40,162 nt of DNA, taken from assembly GCA_026400325.1 (NCBI GenBank), contig JAPLPF010000203.1, positions 1 to 40,162 of the forward strand. Direction: 5' to 3'. This document shows, piece by piece, positions 1 through 8,228 of the stretch. The notes under the pieces were generated by a model that saw nothing but the letters and a program-made list of their open reading frames with translations, was not told the origin of the DNA and did no database searches. The position numbers and the translations under genes are program-made. The DNA is from Rhodobacterales bacterium. GTDB lineage: Bacteria > Pseudomonadota > Alphaproteobacteria > Rhodobacterales > Rhodobacteraceae. How positions within the stretch are numbered: the stretch's first letter is position 1; each line of letters opens with the position of its first letter.

Positions 1-398
1 CAGGTGATGCCGGGGCGGATCTTCAGCGTCCATTCGGTCGCATCGGCGTTGGCTTCCCAGCTTTCCAGAAGGCGGCCTTCGAAGGTGCCGTCCTCGTTGT
101 ACTGGATCAGGTATTCCAGCCAGCCGCGATAGACGTTGGCGATGTGCGGCCAGTCGGCCAGGCGCGGGTCCTTGGTTCCCTTGACTTCCATGGCGACGCG
201 CAGGATGCCGCCGGCTTTGGCTTCTTGCGCAAGCGCCGGGGCCGGAAGGCCGATCAGCCCGTATGCTGCAGCGGCAGAGACGCCCATTGCAGTTGCGCGG
301 GTCAGGAACTCGCGGCGGCTGATCTGGCCTGCCGCGTACTCTTCTGCATGCATTACTGCCGCCGGATGAAGCCCGGCAGCCTGGGTCGTGTTGGTCAT
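1..398 (-). CDS. Peptide-type ABC transporter substrate-binding protein (5' part only)
   Basis: This is the N-terminal 132 residues of a periplasmic solute receptor; the rest lies beyond the left edge. The start at 398 follows a clear GGGAGACGAG ribosome site. The leader contains a twin-arginine motif (ISRREFLTRA, about residues 26-35) followed by a hydrophobic Ala-rich stretch ending in ALAQEA, so export by TAT is likely. The mature start (GGILRVAMEVKGTKDPR and, later, the WTLKIRPGIT element) is typical of the SBP_bac_5 family that binds oligopeptides, dipeptides or nickel/opine-like ligands. The ligand cannot be told from this fragment. The gene points out of the window, so any permease partners are not visible. 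Confidence 0.85.
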   Translation of the reverse strand, partial: MTNTTQAAGLHPAAVMHAEEYAAGQISRREFLTRATAMGVSAAAAYGLIGLPAPALAQEAKAGGILRVAMEVKGTKDPRLADWPHIANVYRGWLEYLIQYNEDGTFEGRLLESWEANADATEWTLKIRPGIT

Positions 399-644
399 TC
401 TCGTCTCCCTGGATGGTCTTTTTGGATCTTGTTCTTCGGCATCACCGACCCCGCTTCCCATCCGCTTCCGGCTTGGCCAGATGCTTTCAGGAAGGAACGA
501 ACCCCGCAACGCCCTGTCTGCATAGCGCAACTATTTTTCCCTCAGGTCAACGATTGCTTTTGCCACTTTATGTTGTGTTTGCGACATCCAGTCGTCGAAT
601 TCGGTTTCCTTGGCTTCAAGGCCGACGATCCGGCCCCCCCGATG

Positions 645-1442
645 TCAGGTCGCCCTGCGAAAGGCCGTGGGTGATTTTCCGGTCAGATGCTGGAACGCGC
701 GGGTGAAGTAGGCGGGCGAGGTGAAGCCAAGCTGCCCGGCAATCCGACCAACCGGAAGCCGGGTTTCGGCCAAAAGCTTGCGCGCCTCGAAGATCCTGCG
801 GTCTTGCAAAAGTGCTATTGCCGGGCGGCCGCAGGCGATGTTGCAGCATCGGGTGAGGTGTGTCGGTGTCACGCCCAAAGCGGCGGCGAAATCGCCCACG
901 CCCATGCCGGTGCGAAAATTCCGCTCCAGCAGGGCTGTATAGCGCGCGACCAGTCGCCGCGTCGCATCGGGGCGCGGGGTCTCGGGCTCGGCCTTGCGGG
1001 CCTGTCGTTCCAGCCAGACGCCCAGAAGCCCGACATAGGCCTCGGTCGCGCGATCATGGGCGGGGGTTTCGCTTTCCATCTCGCGAAGGATCGAATCAAG
1101 CAGGATGTTCACCTCCTGCTGCGAGTGGACGTCCCGGATGCGAAGATGCAACGGGGCTTTGGGCAAGGCGATCTGCGTGCCACGCCCGAAAAAGACCGCC
1201 GAGCCGAAAACCTGGGGGCCGGCTTCGAATCCGTGCATGACGCCGGCAGGAATGAAGATGGCATTATGGGCGGTGTAGCCACGCGTCATGCCTGAAATCG
1301 TGATGCGACCCTGGCCCTTTGTGAACCACAAGAGGCAGGGTTCCGAAAGGGATCGCATCGCCTCGACCCGCCAGCGGCCCCCGGCGGCAAGGCGCGGAAT
1401 GGCGACAAGGCGCACTTGCGGGACGGGCGAAGGAACGGTCAT
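645..1442 (-). CDS. AraC-family transcriptional regulator
   Basis: A 265-residue DNA-binding regulator. The first ~100 residues form a cupin-like sensory domain (the segment around FIPAGVMHGFEAGPQ fits a cupin strand pair), and the last ~95 residues hold two helix-turn-helix motifs, including FAAALGVTPTHLTR and IAGQLGFTSPAYFTRAFQ, the usual AraC/XylS signature. An upstream in-frame extension to 1601 is possible but adds 53 residues unlike the family, so I chose the ATG at 1442. It is read toward the ABC receptor gene, 246 bases away on the same strand, and could regulate it; that is inference. The effector is unknown. Confidence 0.85.
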   Translation of the reverse strand: MTVPSPVPQVRLVAIPRLAAGGRWRVEAMRSLSEPCLLWFTKGQGRITISGMTRGYTAHNAIFIPAGVMHGFEAGPQVFGSAVFFGRGTQIALPKAPLHLRIRDVHSQQEVNILLDSILREMESETPAHDRATEAYVGLLGVWLERQARKAEPETPRPDATRRLVARYTALLERNFRTGMGVGDFAAALGVTPTHLTRCCNIACGRPAIALLQDRRIFEARKLLAETRLPVGRIAGQLGFTSPAYFTRAFQHLTGKSPTAFRRAT

Positions 1443-1526
1443 GTGGCGGGTCCGGATATTGCGAGACCCCGAGTAAAGCAGCCCCTTGGCCGCAACCCAA
1501 GCGAAATTCGCAGACCCGTTGTCGAC

Positions 1527-1559
1527 TTTTCCACAGGCAGGGCGAATTCCTGTGCATAA
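1527..1559. promoter_or_regulatory. Two inverted DnaA-box-like sites
   Basis: The gap between the AraC-type gene and miaA contains TTTTCCACA at 1527-1535 (plus) and TTATGCACA at 1551-1559 (minus). Both fit TTWTNCACA, and they face each other across 15 bases. No AT-rich unwinding region or origin gene is nearby, so this is at most a DnaA-binding or titration site. Confidence 0.35.
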
Positions 1560-1602
1560 GTCCGGGCCTGCGCGGAAAACCGCGCGAAGTTTCGGCCGCA
1601 AG

Positions 1603-2496
1603 CTACGACGCGGGAAAGGAAAGCTGCTTCCAGTCCTTCATGTTCGATCTGAACCATGTCCGCTGTCGCTTGGCATACTGCCGGCTGGCAAGCGTCGCTG
1701 CCGCCACAGCGGAGGCCAGATCGATCCTGCCCATCAGGTGTTCAACAAGCTCAGGGCCCCCGATTGCCCGGGACGAGGGCAGCGTCGCGGACCAGCCGGG
1801 CAGATTCGCACGGGCCTCCTCCAGCGCACCGGCGGCCAGCATGGCATCGAACCGGCGGTTGATCCGATCATTGAGCCAGCCTACTTCTGGCAGGATGACA
1901 ATCGCTTCGGCATGCGCCACGGGAACCATCGGCGACGGGGTGGCGTCCTGCCAGTCACTCAGGCCCCGCCCGGTGGCCTGCAGCACCTCCCAGGCGCGCT
2001 GGACACGGGCGCCGTTCAGCGGATCGATCCGGGCGGCGGTTCGTGGATCAAGCTCGGACAGCAGGGCGGCAAGGCCATCGGTCCGCATTCTGGCATCCGC
2101 AAGCGCGCGGATGGCGGCCGGAACCGCCGGAATCGGCGCAAGTCCCCGGGTCAAGGCATTGAAATTCAGGCCGGTTCCGCCCACGATCACCACCGGCTGC
2201 CCGAGGAGTGGGGCGACCTCGCGCAGCCAGTGGCCGACGGACCAGGGCTGGTCCCGCCCGACATGGCCGTAAAGCGCGTGCGGCAAGGCCGCCTCATCTT
2301 CCTGCGTGGGGCGGGCGGTCAGGATGCGCCAGTTGGCATAGACCTGCAGGGCATCGGCGTTGACGATGACCCGACCGTCGCGGGCTGCAAGCTCCATCGC
2401 CAGCGCGGATTTGCCGCTGGCGGTCGGCCCGGCAATCAGCACGGGCGCCTCGCGCGAGAGGGAGGCGATGGTCACCGGACGGCCTGGCCTTATCAC
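1603..2496 (-). CDS. miaA: tRNA dimethylallyltransferase
   Basis: MiaA adds a dimethylallyl group to N6 of A37 in tRNAs that read UNN codons. The 297-residue product has the P-loop GPTASGKS at residues 23-30, then VNADALQVY in place of the common SADSMQVY, the GGTGLNFNAL loop, and the C-terminal ATRQYAKRQRTWFR-like segment (ASRQYAKRQRTWFR). Length is normal for the family. The start is unsure: GTG at 2496 is used here, and a second GTG at 2475 gives a product seven residues shorter; neither has a strong ribosome site. It is divergent from the pyrH cluster. Confidence 0.93.
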   Translation of the reverse strand: MIRPGRPVTIASLSREAPVLIAGPTASGKSALAMELAARDGRVIVNADALQVYANWRILTARPTQEDEAALPHALYGHVGRDQPWSVGHWLREVAPLLGQPVVIVGGTGLNFNALTRGLAPIPAVPAAIRALADARMRTDGLAALLSELDPRTAARIDPLNGARVQRAWEVLQATGRGLSDWQDATPSPMVPVAHAEAIVILPEVGWLNDRINRRFDAMLAAGALEEARANLPGWSATLPSSRAIGGPELVEHLMGRIDLASAVAAATLASRQYAKRQRTWFRSNMKDWKQLSFPAS

Positions 2497-2568
2497 CTGT
2501 TGAACATGCCCGGCTTTTGCGACATTTTGCGTTCCAGTCCAACCAGAAACCGATATGCAGGGGGCACG

Positions 2569-3232
2569 ATGTCAGGGCTATGGCCTGCATCCGCCCACCG
2601 TTGCCCGGATCGCCGCCGAAGTGAAGTCGGTCCATGACCTTGGGGTCGAGATCTGCATGGTGATCGGAGGCGGCAACATCTTTCGCGGCCTGCAAGGGTC
2701 AGCCCAGGGGATGGAGCGCACGACCGCCGACTACATGGGGATGCTGGCCACGGTGATGAACGCCCTTGCCATGCAGTCCGCGCTGGAAGAAGTCGGTATT
2801 TTCACCCGCGTCATCTCGGCGATCCCGATGGACCAGGTTTGCGAGCCCTACATCCGCCGCCGCGCCGTGCGGCACCTGGAAAAAAAGCGCGTCTGCATCT
2901 TTGCCGCCGGCACCGGCAACCCCTATTTCACCACCGACACGGCGGCGACGCTGCGCGCATCCGAGATGGCCTGCGAGGCGATCTTCAAGGGCACCAAGGT
3001 GGATGGGGTCTATGACAAGGACCCGAAAAAGCATGCCGATGCAAAGCGTTACGACTGCGTGACCTATGACGAGGTGCTGGAACGACACCTTGGCGTCATG
3101 GACGCGACCGCCATCGCGCTGGCCCGCGACAACGCCTTGCCGATCATCGTTTTCTCACTGGATGAGCCTGGGGGCTTTCGCGGAATTCTGGCAGGGCAAG
3201 GCACTTATACCCGAGTCGTCGAACACTGCTGA
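2569..3232 (+). pseudogene. pyrH: UMP kinase, 5' end disrupted by a deletion
   Basis: UMP kinase makes UDP from UMP and ATP. From about 2575 onward the reading frame is a normal PyrH ([11 protein letters not shown], then [49 protein letters not shown]). The N-terminal ~20-25 residues, which should hold the nucleotide-binding K-(L/I)-SGEAL motif, are absent. The expected start is visible: AGGGGGCACG followed by ATG at 2569 and TCA. It then runs directly into GGGCTATGGC in the wrong frame, so translation from that ATG ends at 2637. An in-frame ATG at 2555 would express the body with an unrelated six-residue head. PyrH is normally essential, so a deletion in the assembly or a very recent mutation is likelier than a tolerated loss. 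Confidence 0.85.
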
Positions 3233-3348
3233 CCCCGTGATTGCGCGCCGGTACCGCTTTGGTCTATGCCCCCGGCCAATCGCTCTGCTATAGAGCCGAA
3301 AACCGCGATCCTGCCCGGTCAGGCAGCCTGAAGTGAAGGACATGTGCG

Positions 3349-3915
3349 ATGGCCCATGAAGAGATCGAGATCGACACCGACGACCTGCAGCGCCGGATGG
3401 ACGGGGCGATGAACGCGCTCAAGCACGAATTCGCCAGTCTGCGGACCGGGCGGGCCTCTGCCTCTATCGTCGATGCGATCCAGGTCGAGGCCTACGGCCA
3501 GATGACCCCGATCACTCAGTTGGGGACGGTCAACGTGCCCGAACCCCGGATGGTGGTGATCAACGTCTGGGACAAGGGAATGATCCAGAAGGTGGAAAAG
3601 GCGATCCGCGAAAGCGGCATCGGCATCAACCCGGTCACCGACGGCCCGCTCATCCGCCTGCCGATCCCGGAACTGAACGAAGAGCGTCGCAAGCAGCTGA
3701 CCAAGGTTGCGGCGGGATATGCCGAAAACGCCAAGGTCGCGATCCGCAACGTGCGGCGCGACGGGATGGACCAGATCAAGAAGGCCAAGGGCGCCGGCAT
3801 GGGAGAGGATGACCAGAAGATGTGGTCGGAAGAAGTGCAGGACATGACCGACAAGGCGATCCTTGCGGTAGACCGCGCACTTGAGGCCAAGCAGGCCGAG
3901 ATCATGCAGGTCTGA
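3349..3915 (+). CDS. frr: Ribosome recycling factor
   Basis: RRF works with EF-G to split post-termination ribosomes. The 188-residue product is full length and has the conserved N-terminal helix ([16 protein letters not shown]), the domain II segment [15 protein letters not shown], and the C-terminal helices [21 protein letters not shown] and DQIKKAKG. It sits 116 bases behind pyrH, the usual bacterial order. No frame problem is seen here, in contrast with pyrH. Confidence 0.97.
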   Translation: MAHEEIEIDTDDLQRRMDGAMNALKHEFASLRTGRASASIVDAIQVEAYGQMTPITQLGTVNVPEPRMVVINVWDKGMIQKVEKAIRESGIGINPVTDGPLIRLPIPELNEERRKQLTKVAAGYAENAKVAIRNVRRDGMDQIKKAKGAGMGEDDQKMWSEEVQDMTDKAILAVDRALEAKQAEIMQV

Positions 3916-3931
3916 CGGGGGGACGGGGCCG

Positions 3932-4666
3932 GTGTCCAAGGACTTGCCAAGCGAGGCCGGCATCCGGCCGGTCAACCATCTGGCGATCATCATGGATGGC
4001 AACGGTCGCTGGGCCACCAACCGGGGCTGGCCGCGTCTGGTAGGCCATCGCCGGGGTGCGGAACGGGTGCGCGAGATCGTGCGCGTCTCACCCGACCTTG
4101 GGATCAGGTGGCTGACGCTGTATGCCTTTTCGACCGAAAACTGGAAGCGGTCCACCGAAGAAGTCCTTGGGCTCATGGCCATCTTTGCCCGCTATATCGA
4201 GCGCGAGGCCGACCGCTTGGCCAAGTCGGGCGTCCGGATGCGTTTCATCGGCGAACGCGGCCGGCTTGACCCCAAGCTGCAGCGCCTGATGGCCGGGATC
4301 GAGGCGCGGACCGCCGGAAACGACCGGTTGAACCTGACCGTGGCGGTCAACTACGGCGGCCGCGACGAAATCGTGCGCGCGGTGCGCAGGTTGGCCGAGG
4401 CGGTGGCCGCGGGCGTGCTGGACCCGCAACACATCTCGGAAGGCGCCTTTGCCGGGGCGCTGGATACCGGGGGTCTGCCCGACCCCGACCTCGTGATCCG
4501 GACTTCGGGCGAGACGCGCACCAGCAACTTCCTGCCCTGGCAGGCGGCCTATGCGGAATATGAATTCACCGGCACGCTATGGCCTGATTTCACGCCGGAT
4601 GAACTGGCGGCGATCGTCACCCGCTTTTCCAACCGGGAACGCCGGTTTGGCGCGGTACTGCCATGA
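3932..4666 (+). CDS. uppS: Undecaprenyl diphosphate synthase
   Basis: A cis-prenyltransferase that condenses isopentenyl diphosphate onto farnesyl diphosphate to make the C55 lipid carrier for peptidoglycan. I chose the GTG start at 3932, behind a G-rich ribosome site, giving 244 residues. The catalytic loop MDGNGRWAT is at residues 21-29, with GHRRGAERVR, TLYAFSTENWKR, and the C-terminal substrate loop DLVIRTSGETRTSNFL. The start lies 16 bases after frr and the stop overlaps the cdsA start (ATGA), so it is translationally coupled within the envelope operon. Confidence 0.95.
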   Translation: MSKDLPSEAGIRPVNHLAIIMDGNGRWATNRGWPRLVGHRRGAERVREIVRVSPDLGIRWLTLYAFSTENWKRSTEEVLGLMAIFARYIEREADRLAKSGVRMRFIGERGRLDPKLQRLMAGIEARTAGNDRLNLTVAVNYGGRDEIVRAVRRLAEAVAAGVLDPQHISEGAFAGALDTGGLPDPDLVIRTSGETRTSNFLPWQAAYAEYEFTGTLWPDFTPDELAAIVTRFSNRERRFGAVLP

Positions 4667-5536
4667 GCGAGGCCGATTCCGTGCCTGCGACCGGTGCATC
4701 TGCCAAGGCGGCAGAGCCTGCGGCGGCTGGCCCTGCGGAAAACTCGATCCCGCCAGGACGGTCGGTCGGGCGGTGGGAGGATCTGCGCAAGCGCGTTGTC
4801 TCGGCCGTGGTGCTGGTTGCGGTGGGCGGGGCCGAGATCTGGCTTGGCGGGCCGTCCTTTGCGGTGCTGGTTGTGCTTTTGACCGGGGCTATGGTCTGGG
4901 AACTGGCCAAGATGACTGCGCCGGGCCATGACAACACCCCGCTTGGGCTGGCCGCCCTTGCCAGCCTTTGCCTCGGCCTGACGCAGGTCTTTCCCGACCC
5001 GGTCACCGCCGCTGCCTTGCTGGTCCCGGCACTTGCAATCGCGCTGACCGACCGGCGCGACCGCCGGCTTGCCAGCTTTTATGCTGTGGCGATCATGGTG
5101 GCGGGCTTTGGCCTGATCGACCTGCGGATGACGGCGGGCACACCGGTGATCGTGTGGCTTGTCCTGATCGTGGTTGCCTCGGACGTGTCGGGCTATTTTG
5201 TCGGGCGGGTGGTTGGCGGGCCGAAGTTCTGGCCGACGATCAGCCCGAAAAAGACCTGGAGCGGCACGCTCGCCGGGTGGCTGGGGGCGGCGCTGGTCGG
5301 GTTCGGCTTCGTGGTGGCGGGCTATGGCGGGATCGGGCTGGAGTTTTGCCGGGCAGATGGGGGACATCGGGGAAAGCTGGGTCAAGCGGCGCTGCGGGGT
5401 CAAGGATGCCTCGACCCTGATCCCGGGGCATGGTGGGGTGCTGGACCGGTTCGATGCGCTGATCGGGGCCATCGTGGCGCTGATACTGCTTGGCCTTTTT
5501 GTTGATCTGCCCTTGCCTTCCGTGGCTTCTGGCTGA
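4663..5536 (+). pseudogene. cdsA: Phosphatidate cytidylyltransferase, frameshifted
   Basis: CdsA makes CDP-diacylglycerol, the precursor of all bacterial phospholipids. The first frame carries a disordered head, several membrane segments and [18 protein letters not shown] followed by [13 protein letters not shown]. Near 5340 the frame is lost. The family signature continues one frame over as [17 protein letters not shown], then [21 protein letters not shown], to a stop at 5534-5536. Compared with the family, about 7-8 residues of the penultimate membrane segment are missing at the junction, so this is a short out-of-frame deletion rather than one lost base. The unshifted frame runs to 5505 with an unrelated tail. 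The start overlaps the uppS stop and the stop overlaps the dxr start (TGATG). Confidence 0.85.
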
Positions 5537-6744
5537 TGCGAAGCATTTCCATCTTTGGCGTCACCGGGTCGATCGGCGAGCAGACGGTTGACCTGCTGCG
5601 GCGCGCCGGTGGGGCGCGTGCGTTCCGCGTCGTAGCACTGACCGGGGGGCGCAACATCGCGCGACTGGCCGAGATTGCGCGCGACTTGCAGGCCGAGATC
5701 GCGGTCTGTGCCGATCCGGCCGACCTTGCATCGCTGCGTAATCTGCTGTCGGGGTCCGGTGTCGCGTCGGCGGCCGGACCGCAGGCGATTGCCGAAGCCG
5801 CCGACCGACCCGCCGACTGGGTAATGAGCGCCATCGTGGGGGCGGCCGGGTTGGTGCCGGGGTTCCGTGCGCTGCGTCATGGCCGGACACTGGCGCTTGC
5901 CAACAAGGAATCGCTGGTGACGGCGGGGCCGCTTCTGATGGCCGAAGCCGACCGGCATGGCGCGCGCATCCTGCCGGTGGACAGCGAACATTCGGCGATC
6001 TTCCAGGCCCTTGCGGGCGAGGATATCACCGCGGTCGAGCGGATCATCCTGACGGCGTCGGGCGGCGCCTTGCGCGACTGGCCGCTGGAGGCCCTCGCGG
6101 CCGCGACGGTCAAGGAGGCCCTCGCGCATCCGAACTGGGCGATGGGGCAGCGCATCACGATTGATTCGGCCAGCATGTTCAACAAGGCGCTGGAGGTGAT
6201 CGAGACCCGCGAATACTTTGGCGTGACCCCCGATCAGATAGAAGTCATCATCCACCCCGAAAGCCTGATCCATTCCATGGTCGGCTTTCGCGACGGGGCG
6301 ATCATGGCGCACATGGGCGCGCCAGACATGCGCCATTCCATCGGCTATGCGCTGAACTGGCCCGAGCGGCAGGAGCTGCCGGTGGCGCGACTTGATCTTG
6401 CCCAGATCGCCACCCTGACCTTCCGCGCGCCGGATCTGGCGCGCTATCCGGCGTTGCGACTGGCGCGCGAGGTGATGGCGCGGCGTGGTCTTGCAGGGGC
6501 CGCTTTCAACGCGGCGAAAGAGGTGGCCCTCGATCATTTCCTGTCGGGCGGTATCGGCTTCATGGACATGTCGGGGATCGTCGAAGACACGCTGACAGCG
6601 CTTGACCCCGAAATGGGTGGATCAAATCTGCCGGAAGCCCTTGAGGATGTGCTGGGAATGGACCATCTGGCAAGGGACAGGGCGGGCGAGATCGCACGTC
6701 GCAGGGCCCGGATCACGGCCCAGATCACGGCAAGGAGCCGCTAA
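5536..6744 (+). CDS. dxr: 1-deoxy-D-xylulose 5-phosphate reductoisomerase
   Basis: This is the second enzyme of the MEP isoprenoid pathway; it converts DXP to MEP with NADPH. The 402-residue product shows the dinucleotide site FGVTGSIGEQT (residues 7-17), ALANKESLV, the metal-binding DSEHSAIFQ motif, the flexible-loop start ITASGG-type segment (LTASGGALRDW), HPNWAMGQRITIDSASMFNK and GAPDMRHSIGYAL. All are intact. Its start overlaps the cdsA stop. It supplies precursors for uppS upstream, which explains the clustering. Confidence 0.97.
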   Translation: MRSISIFGVTGSIGEQTVDLLRRAGGARAFRVVALTGGRNIARLAEIARDLQAEIAVCADPADLASLRNLLSGSGVASAAGPQAIAEAADRPADWVMSAIVGAAGLVPGFRALRHGRTLALANKESLVTAGPLLMAEADRHGARILPVDSEHSAIFQALAGEDITAVERIILTASGGALRDWPLEALAAATVKEALAHPNWAMGQRITIDSASMFNKALEVIETREYFGVTPDQIEVIIHPESLIHSMVGFRDGAIMAHMGAPDMRHSIGYALNWPERQELPVARLDLAQIATLTFRAPDLARYPALRLAREVMARRGLAGAAFNAAKEVALDHFLSGGIGFMDMSGIVEDTLTALDPEMGGSNLPEALEDVLGMDHLARDRAGEIARRRARITAQITARSR

Positions 6745-8070
6745 GTGGATTTCGTTGCAGCCATCGGTGGCACCGCGTGGACGGTGTTCTTCTTCATCCT
6801 CGCGCTGTCGATCATCGTCTTTGTTCACGAATACGGGCATTACATCGTGGGCCGCTGGTCGGGCATCCATTCCGAGGTGTTCTCGATCGGCTTTGGCCCG
6901 GTCCTGTGGAAGCGCCGTGACAAGCGCGGGACACAGTGGCAGATCGCGGCGATTCCCTTCGGCGGCTATGTCAAGTTCATGGGCGATGCCGATGCAAGCT
7001 CGGTGAAGAAGGCCGATACATCCGGCCTTACGGCAGAGGAACGCCGCCACACGATGCAGGGGGCGCCTTTGTGGGCGCGGTCCGCCACGGTGCTGGCGGG
7101 GCCGGTGGCGAATTTCATCCTGACCTTCGTGCTTTTGGCAGGGATCCTGCTTGCCGTCGGCGTCCCGCGCGAAGAACCCACTGTCGGCAGCCTGCGCCCG
7201 ACCCCGCATGAAGGGACATGGCTGCGCGAGGGCGACGTGATCCTGGCGATTGGCGGCCTTGCCACGCCTGATCGGGAAAGCTTTGGAGCGGTGGTGTCCG
7301 GCCTGCCCGCACAGGCCGAGATCGACTACCGTATCCTGCGGGACGGCGCCGAACTTACGGTCACCGGCCCGCATCCCTTTGCGCCCGTTGTGGGGCAGGT
7401 GATGATCCGGTCCGCCGCGATGGATGCAGGCCTGCAGGCCGGCGATGTCATCCTGCGCGCCGGTGGCCAGGACGTTGCAGTCTTTTCCGCGCTTCCCGAC
7501 ATCATCGCGGCCAGCAAGGGCGACCCGGTGCCGCTGACGATCTGGCGCGCGGGGGAAACCTTTGACCTGACGCTGACGCCACGCATCCGCACGGTCGAGG
7601 ACGAGGCCGGCGCATTTGTGGAACGCTACCAGATCGGGATCGTTGCCGGGCTGGTCTTTGAACCCGCGATGCGCGCAACCGGCCCGCTGGAAACGGTGGA
7701 CCTTGCCCTTGGCCAGATGTGGGCCATGACGACGTGAACTTTCTCTGGCCTGTGGCACATGGTCTCGGGTGCGATTTCAAGCTGCAACCTGTCGGGTGCG
7801 ATCGGGATGGCCGAAACCATGGGCGACGCGGCGCGCAACGGGCTGGAAAGCTTTGTCGGCATGATGGCCGTCCTGTCGCTTGGTGTGGGCATCCTGAACC
7901 TCTTTCCCGTCCCGGTGCTGGACGGGGGGCATCTGGTCTTTCACGCCTATGAAGCGGTGGCGCGTCGTCCGCCCTCGGACCGGGCGCTGCGGGTGCTGAT
8001 GTCGGTCGGGTTGACGCTGGTCCTGGGCCTGATGATCTTTGCGTTAAGCCGCGATCTGACATGCGTCTGA
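6745..8070 (+). pseudogene. rseP: RseP-type site-2 zinc protease with an in-frame TGA
   Basis: RseP is an inner-membrane metalloprotease that cuts anti-sigma factors and signal-peptide remnants. The GTG start at 6745 directly follows dxr and has AAGGAG upstream. The first part has the zinc motif HEYGH (residues 28-32), FGGYVKFMGD and a PDZ-like region. At 7735-7737 a TGA interrupts the frame after MWAMTT. The same frame then continues without length change through GLWHMVSGAISS, NLSGAIG and the second metal-ligand motif VLDGGHLVF to the stop at 8068-8070. One base change (for example from TCA) explains this. The truncated 330-residue product would lack the LDGGH ligand and the last membrane helices. 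Confidence 0.85.
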
Positions 8071-8143
8071 CCTCCGTAGCGTGTTCTGGTCCGGACAGGG
8101 CCCACGCGCTGGCACGACGAGGCAGACACAAGATATGGGAAAG

Positions 8144-8152
8144 TTATCCACA
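8144..8152 (+). promoter_or_regulatory. Perfect DnaA box
   Basis: TTATCCACA, an exact match to the strongest DnaA box, lies in the rseP-bamA gap just upstream of the predicted bamA promoter. A lone box can arise by chance in 40 kb. If bound, it could link bamA transcription to DnaA. Confidence 0.4.
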
Positions 8153-8166
8153 GGGACCGCAGGCTT

Positions 8167-8195
8167 TTGACAAAGCTTGGCATTCCCGGTAGTCA
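8167..8195 (+). promoter_or_regulatory. Predicted sigma-70-type promoter for bamA
   Basis: A perfect -35 TTGACA (8167-8172), a 17-base spacer and a -10 of TAGTCA (8190-8195) predict transcription from about 8202. This leaves a short leader with a GGACGAGG ribosome site before the ATG at 8229 and argues against the TTG start at 8199. Confidence 0.55.
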
Positions 8196-8228
8196 CACTT
8201 GAGCGGCAAAGAAGGACGAGGACTGAAG

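Noticed and set aside
1486-2637. Long plus-strand ORF of 383 codons opposite miaA
   Set aside because: It is antisense to miaA with Gly/Arg/Pro-rich content from the GC-rich reverse frame. Its last codons are only the frameshifted start of pyrH.
7735-7737. Recoding of the rseP TGA as selenocysteine or programmed readthrough
   Set aside because: Family members have ordinary residues here, no SECIS-like hairpin is obvious directly downstream, and other genes in the window carry defects that readthrough cannot explain.
8144-8152. Replication origin at the DnaA box
   Set aside because: There is one box only, with no AT-rich unwinding element and no dnaA, parAB or repABC genes nearby.
8199-8228. 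TTG start for bamA giving 798 residues
   Set aside because: It would start at about the predicted transcription start and lacks a ribosome site, whereas ATG 8229 has GGACGAGG at good spacing and a normal signal peptide.
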